From CAYSPU01 sp964432995 (GTDB taxonomy: Bacteria > Verrucomicrobiota > Verrucomicrobiia > Limisphaerales > JAHDYP01), in the NCBI GenBank assembly GCA_964432995.1, contig CAYSPU010000177.1, positions 1-12,739 of the forward strand: a stretch of 12,739 nucleotides of DNA, given 5' to 3'. The notes beneath the pieces were generated by a model. It was given only the letters and a program-made list of their open reading frames with translations. It made no database searches and had not been told where the DNA came from. A program made the position numbers and the translations under genes. Numbering within the stretch: position 1 is the stretch's first letter; each line of letters begins with the position of its first letter. Below are positions 1-6,326 of the stretch, one piece after another.

Positions 1-1
1 C

Positions 2-373
2 CGCGGCAGCGGCGCCTTGGACTACGACAACGACGGCCGCATGGACCTCCTGGTCACGACACTCGGCGAACGGGCGTATCTCCTCCAAAACCAATTCCCG
101 GCCACAAACCACTGGCTCAAGCTTCGCCTCGAAGGCAGCCGCAGCAACCGCGACGGCTTCGGAGCCCTCGTTACCCTTCACGGCGGCGCGCGCACCTGGC
201 ACGCCGAAGCCCGTTGTCCCACCAGCTATGTGTTCCAGCAGGACCCACGCCTCCACTTCGGCCTTGGCGGTGTCACCCGAATCGACCGCCTGGAAGTCCG
301 CTGGCCCAGCGGCCAGACCCAGACCTTGACGGATGTAGCCGTGGACCGGATCCTCCATCTCCGGGAACCATGA
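2..373 (+). CDS. ASPIC/UnbV (CRTAC1-like) protein, C-terminal part, 5' end outside window
   Basis: The frame is open from the window edge and stops at TGA 371-373, so only about 123 C-terminal residues are visible. It starts inside an FG-GAP/VCBS calcium loop (DYDNDGRMDLL), followed by a canonical ASPIC/UnbV domain: NHWLKLRLEGSRSNRDGFGA, then a hydrophilic stretch, then the LHFGLGG and VRWPSGQ signatures. Proteins of this family are secreted or surface-bound, with a beta-propeller followed by the ASPIC/UnbV region; substrates are mostly unknown. The next gene on the same strand has the same architecture, which suggests tandem paralogues. No true start can be chosen because the N-terminus is missing; the TTG at 17 lies inside the calcium loop and is not a start. 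Family call is firm, biological role unknown. Confidence 0.9.
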   Translation, partial: RGSGALDYDNDGRMDLLVTTLGERAYLLQNQFPATNHWLKLRLEGSRSNRDGFGALVTLHGGARTWHAEARCPTSYVFQQDPRLHFGLGGVTRIDRLEVRWPSGQTQTLTDVAVDRILHLREP

Positions 374-617
374 ACCGAAAACCGCAGAACTCCACCGAGC
401 AGCGAAACCGCAACGACGTTCTTTGCCGCGAAGAAGCGCAAAACCGGCCCGCCCCCATAACCCCCGGGCCGGAAACCCGAGGCCAATGGGATTGCCGCCA
501 CTCCATGTAGTTTTGCGCCTTCTGCGCTTTTTCGCCGCTACCTGGGACTCCTGGAGGTCCCATGCACGCACATCATCCAGACTCGCCTCGGGCGCCAACT
601 CTCAGGCCTCTCCAACG
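374..617. other. Intergenic spacer with nested inverted repeats
   Basis: I see no separate gene in these 244 bases, although the downstream frame is open back to 423. A perfect 8-bp inverted repeat, CCGGCCCG (444-451) and CGGGCCGG (465-472) around a 13-nt C-rich loop, is enclosed by a second pair, GAAGCGCAAAAC (433-444) and GTTTTGCGCCTTC (510-522, one bulged base). The structure starts about 60 nt after the upstream stop. It could act as a transcript end or processing hairpin, but no U-tract follows it. Confidence 0.45.
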
Positions 618-3600
618 ATGATCCAGCTCCTCTCCCCAACCGCCGCCGGTTGCGCCTCCGCAGCTTCGCGGTCCCTGGCGACCTTGTGTCCGCACTTGCG
701 AAGCTGCACCCTGGCCGTTCTCGCGGCTCTGCTCGTCGGCTGCGGCCACCGCTCCGACGCCCCAGCCGTCTCCACCGCGGTGGTCGAGACGATGAACCGC
801 GGCGTCAGCTTGATGGGCCAATACCAATACGACGAGGCCGTCAAAGCCTTCGAAGCCGTCCTGCAGCAGGCGCCCGACCTCACCGATGCCCGCATCAACC
901 TCGCCATCGCCCGGTTCAACCGCGCCCAGAAGGAAGCCCGCGACGTCGAAACGGCTACCGAACTCCTCGACGCCGTTCTCCAGAAAGACCCCAACAACCC
1001 GCGCGCTCTGTACTTCAAGGGGATCGTGCAGCAGCACATCGGGCAGACCGAAGCCGCCGTCCCGTTGTTCGAGAAAGTCCTCGAGCAGCGGCCGAACGAC
1101 GGAGCCGCCTGGTATCTCCTGGGCATGTGCAAGCAGCGGCTCGGGCAGTCCGCCGAACGTGAACTGCTCCGCGCCATCGAACTGCGACCCCACCTTGGCA
1201 GCGCGTACTACAAGCTGTGGCAGACCCTCCAGGCCGCCGGCCGTACCAACGAAGCCGCCCCCTATCTCGAGAAGTTCAAACAACTTCGCGAAAGCCCCCT
1301 CAACGAAACCATCGAACTCCCCCAATACAACCAGATGGGCGACCTCGCTCTCGCTCTCCCCCTGCCCGCCCGCAACACGCCCCCCAAGGCCAGGTTCACC
1401 CTCCGCGCCGGACCGCCCCGAACCCTCTTCGTCAGCCCGGACTCCCTCGGCTTCGCCCCACGCGGCAACACCAACCTCTGGCCTCTCGCGGGCTTCGCCA
1501 TCGGAGATGTCGACCGCGACGGCATTCCCGACCTCCTGTGCGCCGCCGAACGCACGGATCAGACTCATCGCCTCCTGCTGCTGCGCGGCAGAACCGGCGG
1601 CGGCTCTGCGGAAAGCAGCGGCTCGACCGGCCTCGAGAATGTCCCCACCGCCTGGGCAGCCGCCTTCGGCGACTTTGACAACGACGAAATGCTCGATCTC
1701 GCCATCGTCGGCCCCTTCGGCCTTCGACTGTATCGCGGTCAGGGCGATGGCACCTTTACCGACGTCACCACCTCCAACCGTTTGGATGCCGCCACCGCTG
1801 CCGCCCGCTACGCCCTCTTCCTTGACGCCGACCACGACGGCGACCTGGATCTCTACGTCGGCGCCCAGGGAGGAGACCAGTTGTGGAACAACAACACCGA
1901 CGGTTCGTTCACCAACATCGCCGCCTCGGCCGGTCTCCCCACCGATTCCACGACCGTGGCCGTCCTTCCCGGCGACCTCGACGGCGACCGCGATACCGAC
2001 CTCGTCCTCCTGCGCGAAGGCCAACCCGCCCGAATCCTGATCAACGACCTGCTCGGCCGCTATCGCACCATCGATCCGGAGCTACCCATCCGCGGCGATC
2101 TCGGCGGCGTCCTCCAGGATTTCAACGGCGACGGTCAACTCGACCTCATGGCGCTCGGCACCGCGCCCAACGGACTCCAGCTTTTCTTGGGCGACGGCCA
2201 AGGGCACTTTCGGCGCGACACGGGCTTCGATGCCTGTGCGCGCTCGGCCAGTTCCTGGGGGTCCTTGCGCGGGCTGCGCGCCGCCGATGTGGATCACGAT
2301 GGCGACCTCGATGTCGCCCTGTTCTCCGGCGATGGGCACCTGCTTCTGAATGATGGTCAAGGCCGCTTCGTCTTCCTGCCGCGCGTCTGGCCTTGCCCAC
2401 AAGGCTCCACCATCGCCGGGGCCGAGTTGGTCGATCTCACGGGAGACCTGGTGGCCGATCTCTTGCGAATCGAACGCGGCCCCACCAACGCTACGCTCAC
2501 GCTGACGCCGCTTTCGCTGTCGCCGCCCCAGACCGTGGTCGCCGTTGCTCCCACCGGAATGCGCAGCCGGGACAAACGCACCCGAAGCCCGGCCAGCGGC
2601 TACGGCGTGATGCTCACCGCACGCGCCGGACTGCGCGAACAGCGAATCCTCTACACGGGCCTAAACGGCGGCCCGTGCCAATCCCAAGTCCCCGCCGTGC
2701 TCGGCCTCGGCGGAGCATCCCAAGCGGATTACCTCCACCTGATGTGGCCCGACGGCGTCATGCAGGTCGAGATGGGCCTGCCCGCCGGCCAGGTCCACAA
2801 GGTCTCCGAGCTCCAACGGAAGATCTCGAGTTGCCCCGTGCTCTTCTCCTGGAACGGCAGCCGATTCGAGTGCATCACCGACTTCGCCGGCGTCGGTGGC
2901 CTCGGCTATTTCGCCGCCCCGGGCGAATACGCAGCGCCACGCGCTCTCGAACACCTGAAGCTCGAAGCCCATCAGCTCCGGCCTCGAGACGGCCGCTACG
3001 AACTCCGCATCACTGAGCCGATGGAGGAAAGCGCCTACGTCGATCGCCTCGAACTGCTCGCCGTCGATCACCCCTCGAACATTCAGGTCTTCCCGGACGA
3101 GCGCCTCAACATCACCGGGCCGGTTCCCACCCAGGAACTCTTCGTCATCGATCGTCCCCTGTTCCCCGTGCGCGCCACCGGCCCCGACGGCGCCGATTGC
3201 ATCGAGCACCTCGCCCAAATCGACCGCCGCTACGCCTTCGAACCAACGCTCGACCGACGCTTCTTCGGCTTCGCCCGGCCGCACACGCTCGAACTCGACT
3301 TCGGCGACCGGCTCGCCCCACTCCGTCCCGACCAGCGCGCGATCCTCTTCCTCAGCGGTTACCTCGAATACCCCTATTCGCAAACCGTCTACGCCGCCAG
3401 CCAGGCGCGCATCACCTGGGAACCGATCCGCATCGACCGCCAACAGCCCGACGGCACCTGGCGCACGATCGTCCCCGACGCCGGCGCGTTCGGTGGCATG
3501 GCGCGCACCATGACCGTCGACCTCACCGGACTCGTCAGCGGACCTCAATGCCGCCTCCGCCTCTCCTCGAATCTCGAGCTCTACTACGACCAGGCATTCC

Positions 3601-4100
3601 TCGCCGCCGTCCGCCCACCGACCCCCGACACGATGCGGATTCGTTCGGTGCCGCTGATCGAGGCCACGCTGCGACGTGTCGGCTTCGCCCGCGAATACTC
3701 GCCGGATGGCCGCCAGCCATTGCTCTTCGATTACGAACACAGCGACGCGACGGCACCCTTCCACACATTGAAGGGCACTTACACGCGCTACGGACCGGTC
3801 GAAGAACTCCTCAAGGATTTCGACGACCGCTACGTCCTGGTTGGGCCCGGCGACGAAATTGCCCTCACCTACGATGCCGCCGCCATGGGCGAGCCGCTGT
3901 CCGGATACACCCGTAGTTTCATCCTGGTCTCGCACGCGTGGTGCAAGGACATGGACCTCTACACCGGCACGCCGCAGACTCTGGAACCGTTGCCCTTTGC
4001 CGGCATGAGCCGCTATCCCTATCCGGACTCCGAGCGTTACCCGGATACCGAGGCCCACCGAGCTTTCCGCGCGACCTTCAACACGCGGATCGTCGAATAG
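618..4100 (+). CDS. Large TPR / FG-GAP propeller / ASPIC-UnbV lipoprotein with uncharacterised C-terminal module
   Basis: Predicted 1160-residue exported lipoprotein. From ATG 618 an N-terminal segment leads to a hydrophobic core and lipobox (LAALLVGC), so lipid anchoring is inferred. Residues about 54-225 are TPR-like helical repeats. Seven calcium loops of the DxDxDGxxD type (several degenerate) begin at about residues 297, 352, 403, 453, 501, 557 and 606. Their roughly 50-residue spacing fits a seven-bladed beta-propeller. Residues about 661-733 are a degenerate ASPIC/UnbV segment (GLGG, MWPDGV). Residues about 737-1160 form a module beginning SCPVLFSWNGSRFECITDF and ending with a PYPDSERYPDTEAHRAF segment; I remember similar tails in acidobacterial and verrucomicrobial ASPIC proteins but know no function. 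The start is uncertain: no Shine-Dalgarno is visible, the frame is open to 423, and TTG 684 or 696 would give a more usual signal peptide. The likely role is surface binding or scaffolding. Confidence 0.88.
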   Translation: MIQLLSPTAAGCASAASRSLATLCPHLRSCTLAVLAALLVGCGHRSDAPAVSTAVVETMNRGVSLMGQYQYDEAVKAFEAVLQQAPDLTDARINLAIARFNRAQKEARDVETATELLDAVLQKDPNNPRALYFKGIVQQHIGQTEAAVPLFEKVLEQRPNDGAAWYLLGMCKQRLGQSAERELLRAIELRPHLGSAYYKLWQTLQAAGRTNEAAPYLEKFKQLRESPLNETIELPQYNQMGDLALALPLPARNTPPKARFTLRAGPPRTLFVSPDSLGFAPRGNTNLWPLAGFAIGDVDRDGIPDLLCAAERTDQTHRLLLLRGRTGGGSAESSGSTGLENVPTAWAAAFGDFDNDEMLDLAIVGPFGLRLYRGQGDGTFTDVTTSNRLDAATAAARYALFLDADHDGDLDLYVGAQGGDQLWNNNTDGSFTNIAASAGLPTDSTTVAVLPGDLDGDRDTDLVLLREGQPARILINDLLGRYRTIDPELPIRGDLGGVLQDFNGDGQLDLMALGTAPNGLQLFLGDGQGHFRRDTGFDACARSASSWGSLRGLRAADVDHDGDLDVALFSGDGHLLLNDGQGRFVFLPRVWPCPQGSTIAGAELVDLTGDLVADLLRIERGPTNATLTLTPLSLSPPQTVVAVAPTGMRSRDKRTRSPASGYGVMLTARAGLREQRILYTGLNGGPCQSQVPAVLGLGGASQADYLHLMWPDGVMQVEMGLPAGQVHKVSELQRKISSCPVLFSWNGSRFECITDFAGVGGLGYFAAPGEYAAPRALEHLKLEAHQLRPRDGRYELRITEPMEESAYVDRLELLAVDHPSNIQVFPDERLNITGPVPTQELFVIDRPLFPVRATGPDGADCIEHLAQIDRRYAFEPTLDRRFFGFARPHTLELDFGDRLAPLRPDQRAILFLSGYLEYPYSQTVYAASQARITWEPIRIDRQQPDGTWRTIVPDAGAFGGMARTMTVDLTGLVSGPQCRLRLSSNLELYYDQAFLAAVRPPTPDTMRIRSVPLIEATLRRVGFAREYSPDGRQPLLFDYEHSDATAPFHTLKGTYTRYGPVEELLKDFDDRYVLVGPGDEIALTYDAAAMGEPLSGYTRSFILVSHAWCKDMDLYTGTPQTLEPLPFAGMSRYPYPDSERYPDTEAHRAFRATFNTRIVE

Positions 4101-4114
4101 CCGGTTCGAGGACG

Positions 4115-4157
4115 GAACACGAATGGCATCCGGAAACCCGGCTTCATCTTCGTGTTC
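4115..4157. terminator. Candidate terminator-like hairpin after the lipoprotein gene
   Basis: A perfect 9-bp inverted repeat, GAACACGAA (4115-4123) and TTCGTGTTC (4149-4157), with a 25-nt loop, begins 14 nt after the stop of the 1160-residue protein. It lacks a T-run, so intrinsic termination is only a possibility. It could also be one of the many local palindromes of this region. Confidence 0.3.
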
Positions 4158-4175
4158 GGCCCTGACTTCGCGTGG

Positions 4176-4359
4176 CGGTTCAGGGAAAGCCTCCATCCGC
4201 CAGGGCGCACGCATTGCAGCCATGAACCCGTGGAAGGTAGGGCGCGCTCTCCGCAGCGCGCCGGAAGTAAATGGTTCGGAGACTGTGGTTTGCGGCGCCC
4301 TCGGAGAGGTCGCCCTACCTGACGGTTCATGGAAAGCCGCCATCCGCCAGGGCGCACGC
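4176..4359. repeat. Composite repeat, copy A: GGTAGGGCG palindrome between two 37-bp direct repeats
   Basis: Two 37-bp direct repeats (4176-4212 and 4323-4359) match at 35 of 37 positions and share CATCCGCCAGGGCGCACGC. Between them lies an imperfect palindrome: left arm 4235-4262 starting AGGTAGGGCG, right arm 4294-4320 ending GAGGTCGCCCTACCT. The left arm alone contains a perfect 8-bp hairpin, GGCGCGCT (4241-4248) with AGCGCGCC (4255-4262). The palindrome is extended outward by CATGAACC (4221-4228) against GGTTCATG (4324-4331). No coding capacity is evident. The arrangement resembles a REP/MITE-type mobile palindrome, but no transposase is in the window. Related copies are at 8284-8358 and 11141-11249. 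Confidence 0.8.
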
Positions 4360-4371
4360 CCCCACCACGAA

Positions 4372-4688
4372 TCAGCAGATGAGAACCGGGGTCTTCTCCC
4401 ACCCGCTCTTCCATTCCTCGATGAACGCCTCGAGGTTCTGCCAGGTCTTGGGCACGTCAACCGTCAGGTTATCGATGGGCGAGAGCACGAAGCCGGTAGG
4501 CCCGAGGATTTCGATGGCGTGGTGAACGCCGGCTGTTCCATCGCCGCGACCATCAGCGGCTCGACACCGCAGAGCCAACAGGCCATATCGAGCCCCAGCG
4601 CGCGCTCGGCTTTGACCAACTCGAAGAGGTCATCCCGACACCACTTCCGCAGGGCGGTCAAACTCATGAAACAGCAAGGCAGGTCGGA
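4372..4688 (-). pseudogene. Relic of a UroD-family (uroporphyrinogen decarboxylase-like) gene
   Basis: Read on the minus strand, 4688 down to about 4520 encodes DLPCCFMSLTALRKWCRDD and then LGLDMACWLCGVEPLM, which resembles the middle of UroD/MtaA-type methyltransferase-fold proteins. The reading then changes frame, and about 4545 down to the TGA at 4372-4374 encodes EILGPTGFVLSPIDNLTVD and NLEAFIEEW, the typical C-terminus of that family. The two parts are in different frames and abut with most of the expected intervening sequence missing. A TGA lies immediately upstream of the first part, and no N-terminal domain is present. I therefore read it as a deleted, frameshifted remnant of a gene that would have been about 350 residues long. 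The C-terminal match is the more secure; the N-terminal part is recognised by fit rather than by a hard motif. Confidence 0.58.
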
Positions 4689-4958
4689 TCATGAAGCCGT
4701 ACCTTCTTCATATTGCGCTCCGAATTCACGAGATAGGAGCCAGGGCCAGAAGTCAGGCGCAGACAGGCTGTCTCTTGCCTGTTCCCTTCGGTGCCTTTTG
4801 CGCCTCCGCGGCTGGCCCGAAATCCTCGCGGATTGGACGATCCAACCTGGGCGGTGCCGGTGCTCGCAAATGCGTGCCAAGAGCCGGCCGCCGCGCCTCT
4901 TTCCATCTGCACTGCCGTACACCTGGCGGAGTGGGTGCGAACTCCTGTGGTGCGGAGC

Positions 4959-4975
4959 GCCGCGTTTCACGCGGC
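4959..4975. repeat. Perfect 7-bp stem / 3-nt loop hairpin
   Basis: GCCGCGT (4959-4965), loop TTC, ACGCGGC (4969-4975). Same geometry as the hairpins at 5006-5022 and 5882-5898, with a different stem sequence. Confidence 0.75.
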
Positions 4976-5005
4976 CAGAAACAGGTGCTCGCTGACGGTC
5001 TTTTG

Positions 5006-5022
5006 GCCGGCTGCAAGCCGGC
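5006..5022. repeat. Perfect 7-bp stem / 3-nt loop hairpin
   Basis: GCCGGCT (5006-5012), loop GCA, AGCCGGC (5016-5022). It lies 30 nt after the previous hairpin; a TTTT run precedes rather than follows it on the plus strand, so as a terminator it would only fit minus-strand transcription. Confidence 0.75.
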
Positions 5023-5129
5023 GCTGCGATGGACGGACGAACTGCGGAACCCACCGGAACCAGTCGTGTTGCGAACACAGCCGTCCGCGGCCGCTGCCAC
5101 CCCCGACGCGAGGAGGGTCTCGTCTGGAG

Positions 5130-5180
5130 CCGGGGCGTCTCCCCGGATCGGGGCTCGATGCGCCCGAGGACGGGCGCATC
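5130..5180. repeat. Two adjacent GC-rich perfect hairpins
   Basis: First hairpin: CCGGGG (5130-5135), loop CGTCT, CCCCGG (5141-5146). Second hairpin: GATGCGCCCG (5157-5166), loop AGGA, CGGGCGCATC (5171-5180), a perfect 10-bp stem and the strongest simple hairpin I see in the window. No U-tract follows, and no gene ends nearby. Confidence 0.75.
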
Positions 5181-5237
5181 TCTCCGACTGCTTCGCGCAC
5201 TCATCAGTTGACCGCCGCTCCGGGTCAAACACCCGGT

Positions 5238-5269
5238 TGAGCGGCCGTTTGACTGAGCGGCCGTTTGAC
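5238..5269. repeat. Perfect 2 x 16-bp tandem repeat
   Basis: TGAGCGGCCGTTTGAC occurs at 5238-5253 and again at 5254-5269 with no mismatch and no spacer. An inverted copy of its last seven bases, GTCAAAC, lies just upstream at 5224-5230. No gene overlaps it, and the unit length is not a multiple of three. Confidence 0.85.
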
Positions 5270-5425
5270 TTGGGGGTGATCGATCAATACTGTGCCCGGG
5301 ACAAACCACGTGAAACCGGCTCCTCCAATGGATGGAGAGGGCGTTGTGCGCGGCACTGGGCAGCATAGAAAGGGTGGAGACCCGTACTGCGTATTCAGGA
5401 CGCTCGCTTTGACCGGATTGAACAG

Positions 5426-5647
5426 TTGATCGTCGATCAGAAAGGAAGCGCAGGGTCACCTACGGTCCTGCGGGTGGAGAAGGTGGACGGAGATTCCCTT
5501 GTGATTTGTCTTTCTGCGGAGAATCGCGGCGATCAGCGCTTCTACAGAGAACTCTGGCGGAGATGGAAGAATGCCCGGCAGCTCGGACAGCGCAACACGA
5601 CAGTTGAGGCAGCCCCGCCCCGCCCCGAAGTTGTGGATGACCACTGA
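5426..5647 (+). CDS. Possible small or remnant ORF, unrecognised
   Basis: This is a 73-residue frame starting at TTG 5426 and open upstream to the TAG at 5366-5368. The N-terminal half has a protein-like pattern (VLRVEKVDGDSLVICLSAEN, then RFYRELWRRWKNARQ), while the end is low-complexity proline-rich. There is no ATG or GTG start with a ribosome-binding site, so if coding it would need the TTG or be a fragment of a larger lost gene. I recognise no family. It sits in a gene-poor repeat region next to the UroD relic, which favours either a decayed gene or a chance frame. Confidence 0.22.
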   Translation: MIVDQKGSAGSPTVLRVEKVDGDSLVICLSAENRGDQRFYRELWRRWKNARQLGQRNTTVEAAPPRPEVVDDH

Positions 5648-5881
5648 ACACTTGCGACTTGTCACCGTTCGGCGTCGGCGGTCGGTCTGCGTCCATCATT
5701 TCGCGTTCGTTGTGGGGACCAAGCCCATGAAGCCCTTCACCTTCCTCGCCTGCGCTCTTCAGGGGCGGCGGAGGAAGCCTCCGGGATCACCTGCCGTTGC
5801 CACTGTGCCACCAGCGTGGGGCTCGCCGCCCAGTGGAGGCGGGCGTTCGCCGAAATCCAAGCAGCGCCGAGCGTGCTTCCT

Positions 5882-5898
5882 CTCCCGTCGGACGGGAG
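5882..5898. repeat. Perfect 7-bp stem / 3-nt loop hairpin in a C/G-rich repeat
   Basis: CTCCCGT (5882-5888), loop CGG, ACGGGAG (5892-5898), followed by GGGCTGGGGTGAGGG. From memory, the combination of a CTCCCG palindrome and GGGGTGAGGG is a frequent intergenic phrase in several bacterial phyla; I could not search for it here. Confidence 0.7.
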
Positions 5899-6146
5899 GG
5901 CTGGGGTGAGGGCGGGAAGTTCGGGGTAGCGACTGCGTCTCTGCAACTCCGATCGGGCACCACGAACTCTCCAGGGAATCGGAACTGGATGCGCGGCCAG
6001 GATCACGGCTGTGATGCACTGAAGCAGACCTCCCAATTCACCGTGCATATTCGTGATTGAGAGGGAGACGGTCGATTTGCCGGGGCGGCAACGTGGCTGG
6101 TTGGCCCCACGATCGCGGTCTGCGCTCCGACCGGGGCATCCGTTAG

Positions 6147-6164
6147 ATCGTGCATATGCACGAT
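6147..6164. promoter_or_regulatory. 18-bp perfect palindrome, possible operator
   Basis: ATCGTGCATATGCACGAT is perfectly self-complementary. A diverged relative (GTGCATAT followed nine to ten bases later by GATTGA) lies 105 bp upstream at 6043-6060; both are followed by or contain GATTGA. Perfect palindromes of this length with an AT core are typical of dimeric regulator sites, but no regulator gene is in the window, and the nearest start (6327) is 163 bp away. Confidence 0.4.
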
Positions 6165-6178
6165 TGATCTGCTCCCCC

Positions 6179-6276
6179 GGGTCAGGCATTCAGAATTCAG
6201 TTCCAGCGCCCCCCAGGATCGGGAACCTGACATGCTGGGCCGTTTCGGGCCGAGCTTAATCCTTAATGCCTGACCC
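6179..6276. mobile_element. 98-bp inverted-repeat element (MITE/REP-like)
   Basis: The ends are perfect 12-bp inverted repeats: GGGTCAGGCATT (6179-6190) and AATGCCTGACCC (6265-6276). Inside is a second imperfect pair, CAGTTCC (about 6198-6204) and GGGAACCTG (about 6220-6229). There is no open frame. Termini of this GGTCAGG type are familiar to me from short non-autonomous palindromic elements and REP-associated transposase neighbourhoods, but no transposase is visible, and the assignment rests on structure alone. It ends 50 bp before the chosen start of the S9 peptidase and may form a cruciform or an mRNA leader hairpin. Confidence 0.6.
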
Positions 6277-6285
6277 TGGCCGGGC

Positions 6286-6313
6286 CTGGCCGCAATCCGT
6301 GCTGGCCGCAATC
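6286..6313. promoter_or_regulatory. Direct repeat CTGGCCGCAATC x2 just upstream of the peptidase start
   Basis: CTGGCCGCAATC occurs at 6286-6297 and 6302-6313, 16 bp start to start, ending 13 bp before the ATG at 6327. It could be a regulator-binding site or a by-product of a small duplication. No convincing promoter or Shine-Dalgarno sequence is visible between it and the start. Confidence 0.35.
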
Positions 6314-6326
6314 GGTTGCTTTGGCA

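Larger units (their letters stand above)
4689..5425. other. Gene-poor stretch rich in GC hairpins and micro-repeats
   Basis: Long open frames exist on both strands, but none has recognisable domains, a ribosome-binding site or protein-like composition; they are arginine-, proline- and serine-rich as expected for chance frames in GC-rich DNA. The stretch contains hairpins at 4959-4975, 5006-5022, 5130-5146 and 5157-5180, a perfect tandem duplication at 5238-5269, and a 10-bp palindrome TGATCGATCA at 5278-5287. I see no gene here. It is probably decayed sequence colonised by short repeats. Confidence 0.6.
5648..6178. other. Gene-poor stretch upstream of the peptidase
   Basis: No gene is supported here. 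At 5727 an ATG opens a short hydrophobic reading (MKPFTFLACALQ) that could be the start of a signal peptide, but it runs at once into a low-complexity palindromic segment and is not a credible gene. The stretch includes a 13-bp inverted pair GGAGG/CCTCC around 5770, the 7+3 hairpin at 5882-5898, and two related motifs containing CGTGCATAT at 6042-6060 and 6147-6164. Confidence 0.5.

Noticed and set aside
573..2024. Long minus-strand open frame opposite the lipoprotein gene
   Set aside because: Glycine-, valine- and glutamate-rich antisense shadow of codon-biased GC-rich coding DNA; no domains, and the plus strand carries clear TPR and FG-GAP motifs.
2661..4460. 599-residue minus-strand open frame
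   Set aside because: Antisense shadow of the lipoprotein's C-terminal module that also reads through the copy A repeat; no recognisable protein features.
4123..4995. 290-residue plus-strand open frame after the lipoprotein gene
   Set aside because: It translates the composite repeat and the antisense of the UroD relic; composition is repeat-like and there is no ribosome-binding site.
4959..5180. Possible CRISPR array or attC-like sites
   Set aside because: The hairpins differ in sequence, have no regular spacers and no integrase or Cas genes nearby.
4689..5459. Overlapping long frames on both strands in the gene-poor region
   Set aside because: Arg/Pro/Ser-rich readings of hairpin-rich DNA with no family resemblance; open frames of this length occur by chance at this GC content.
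5727..5909. Short ATG frame beginning MKPFTFLACALQ
   Set aside because: The signal-like start runs straight into a repeat segment and ends without any domain; at most a truncated gene start.
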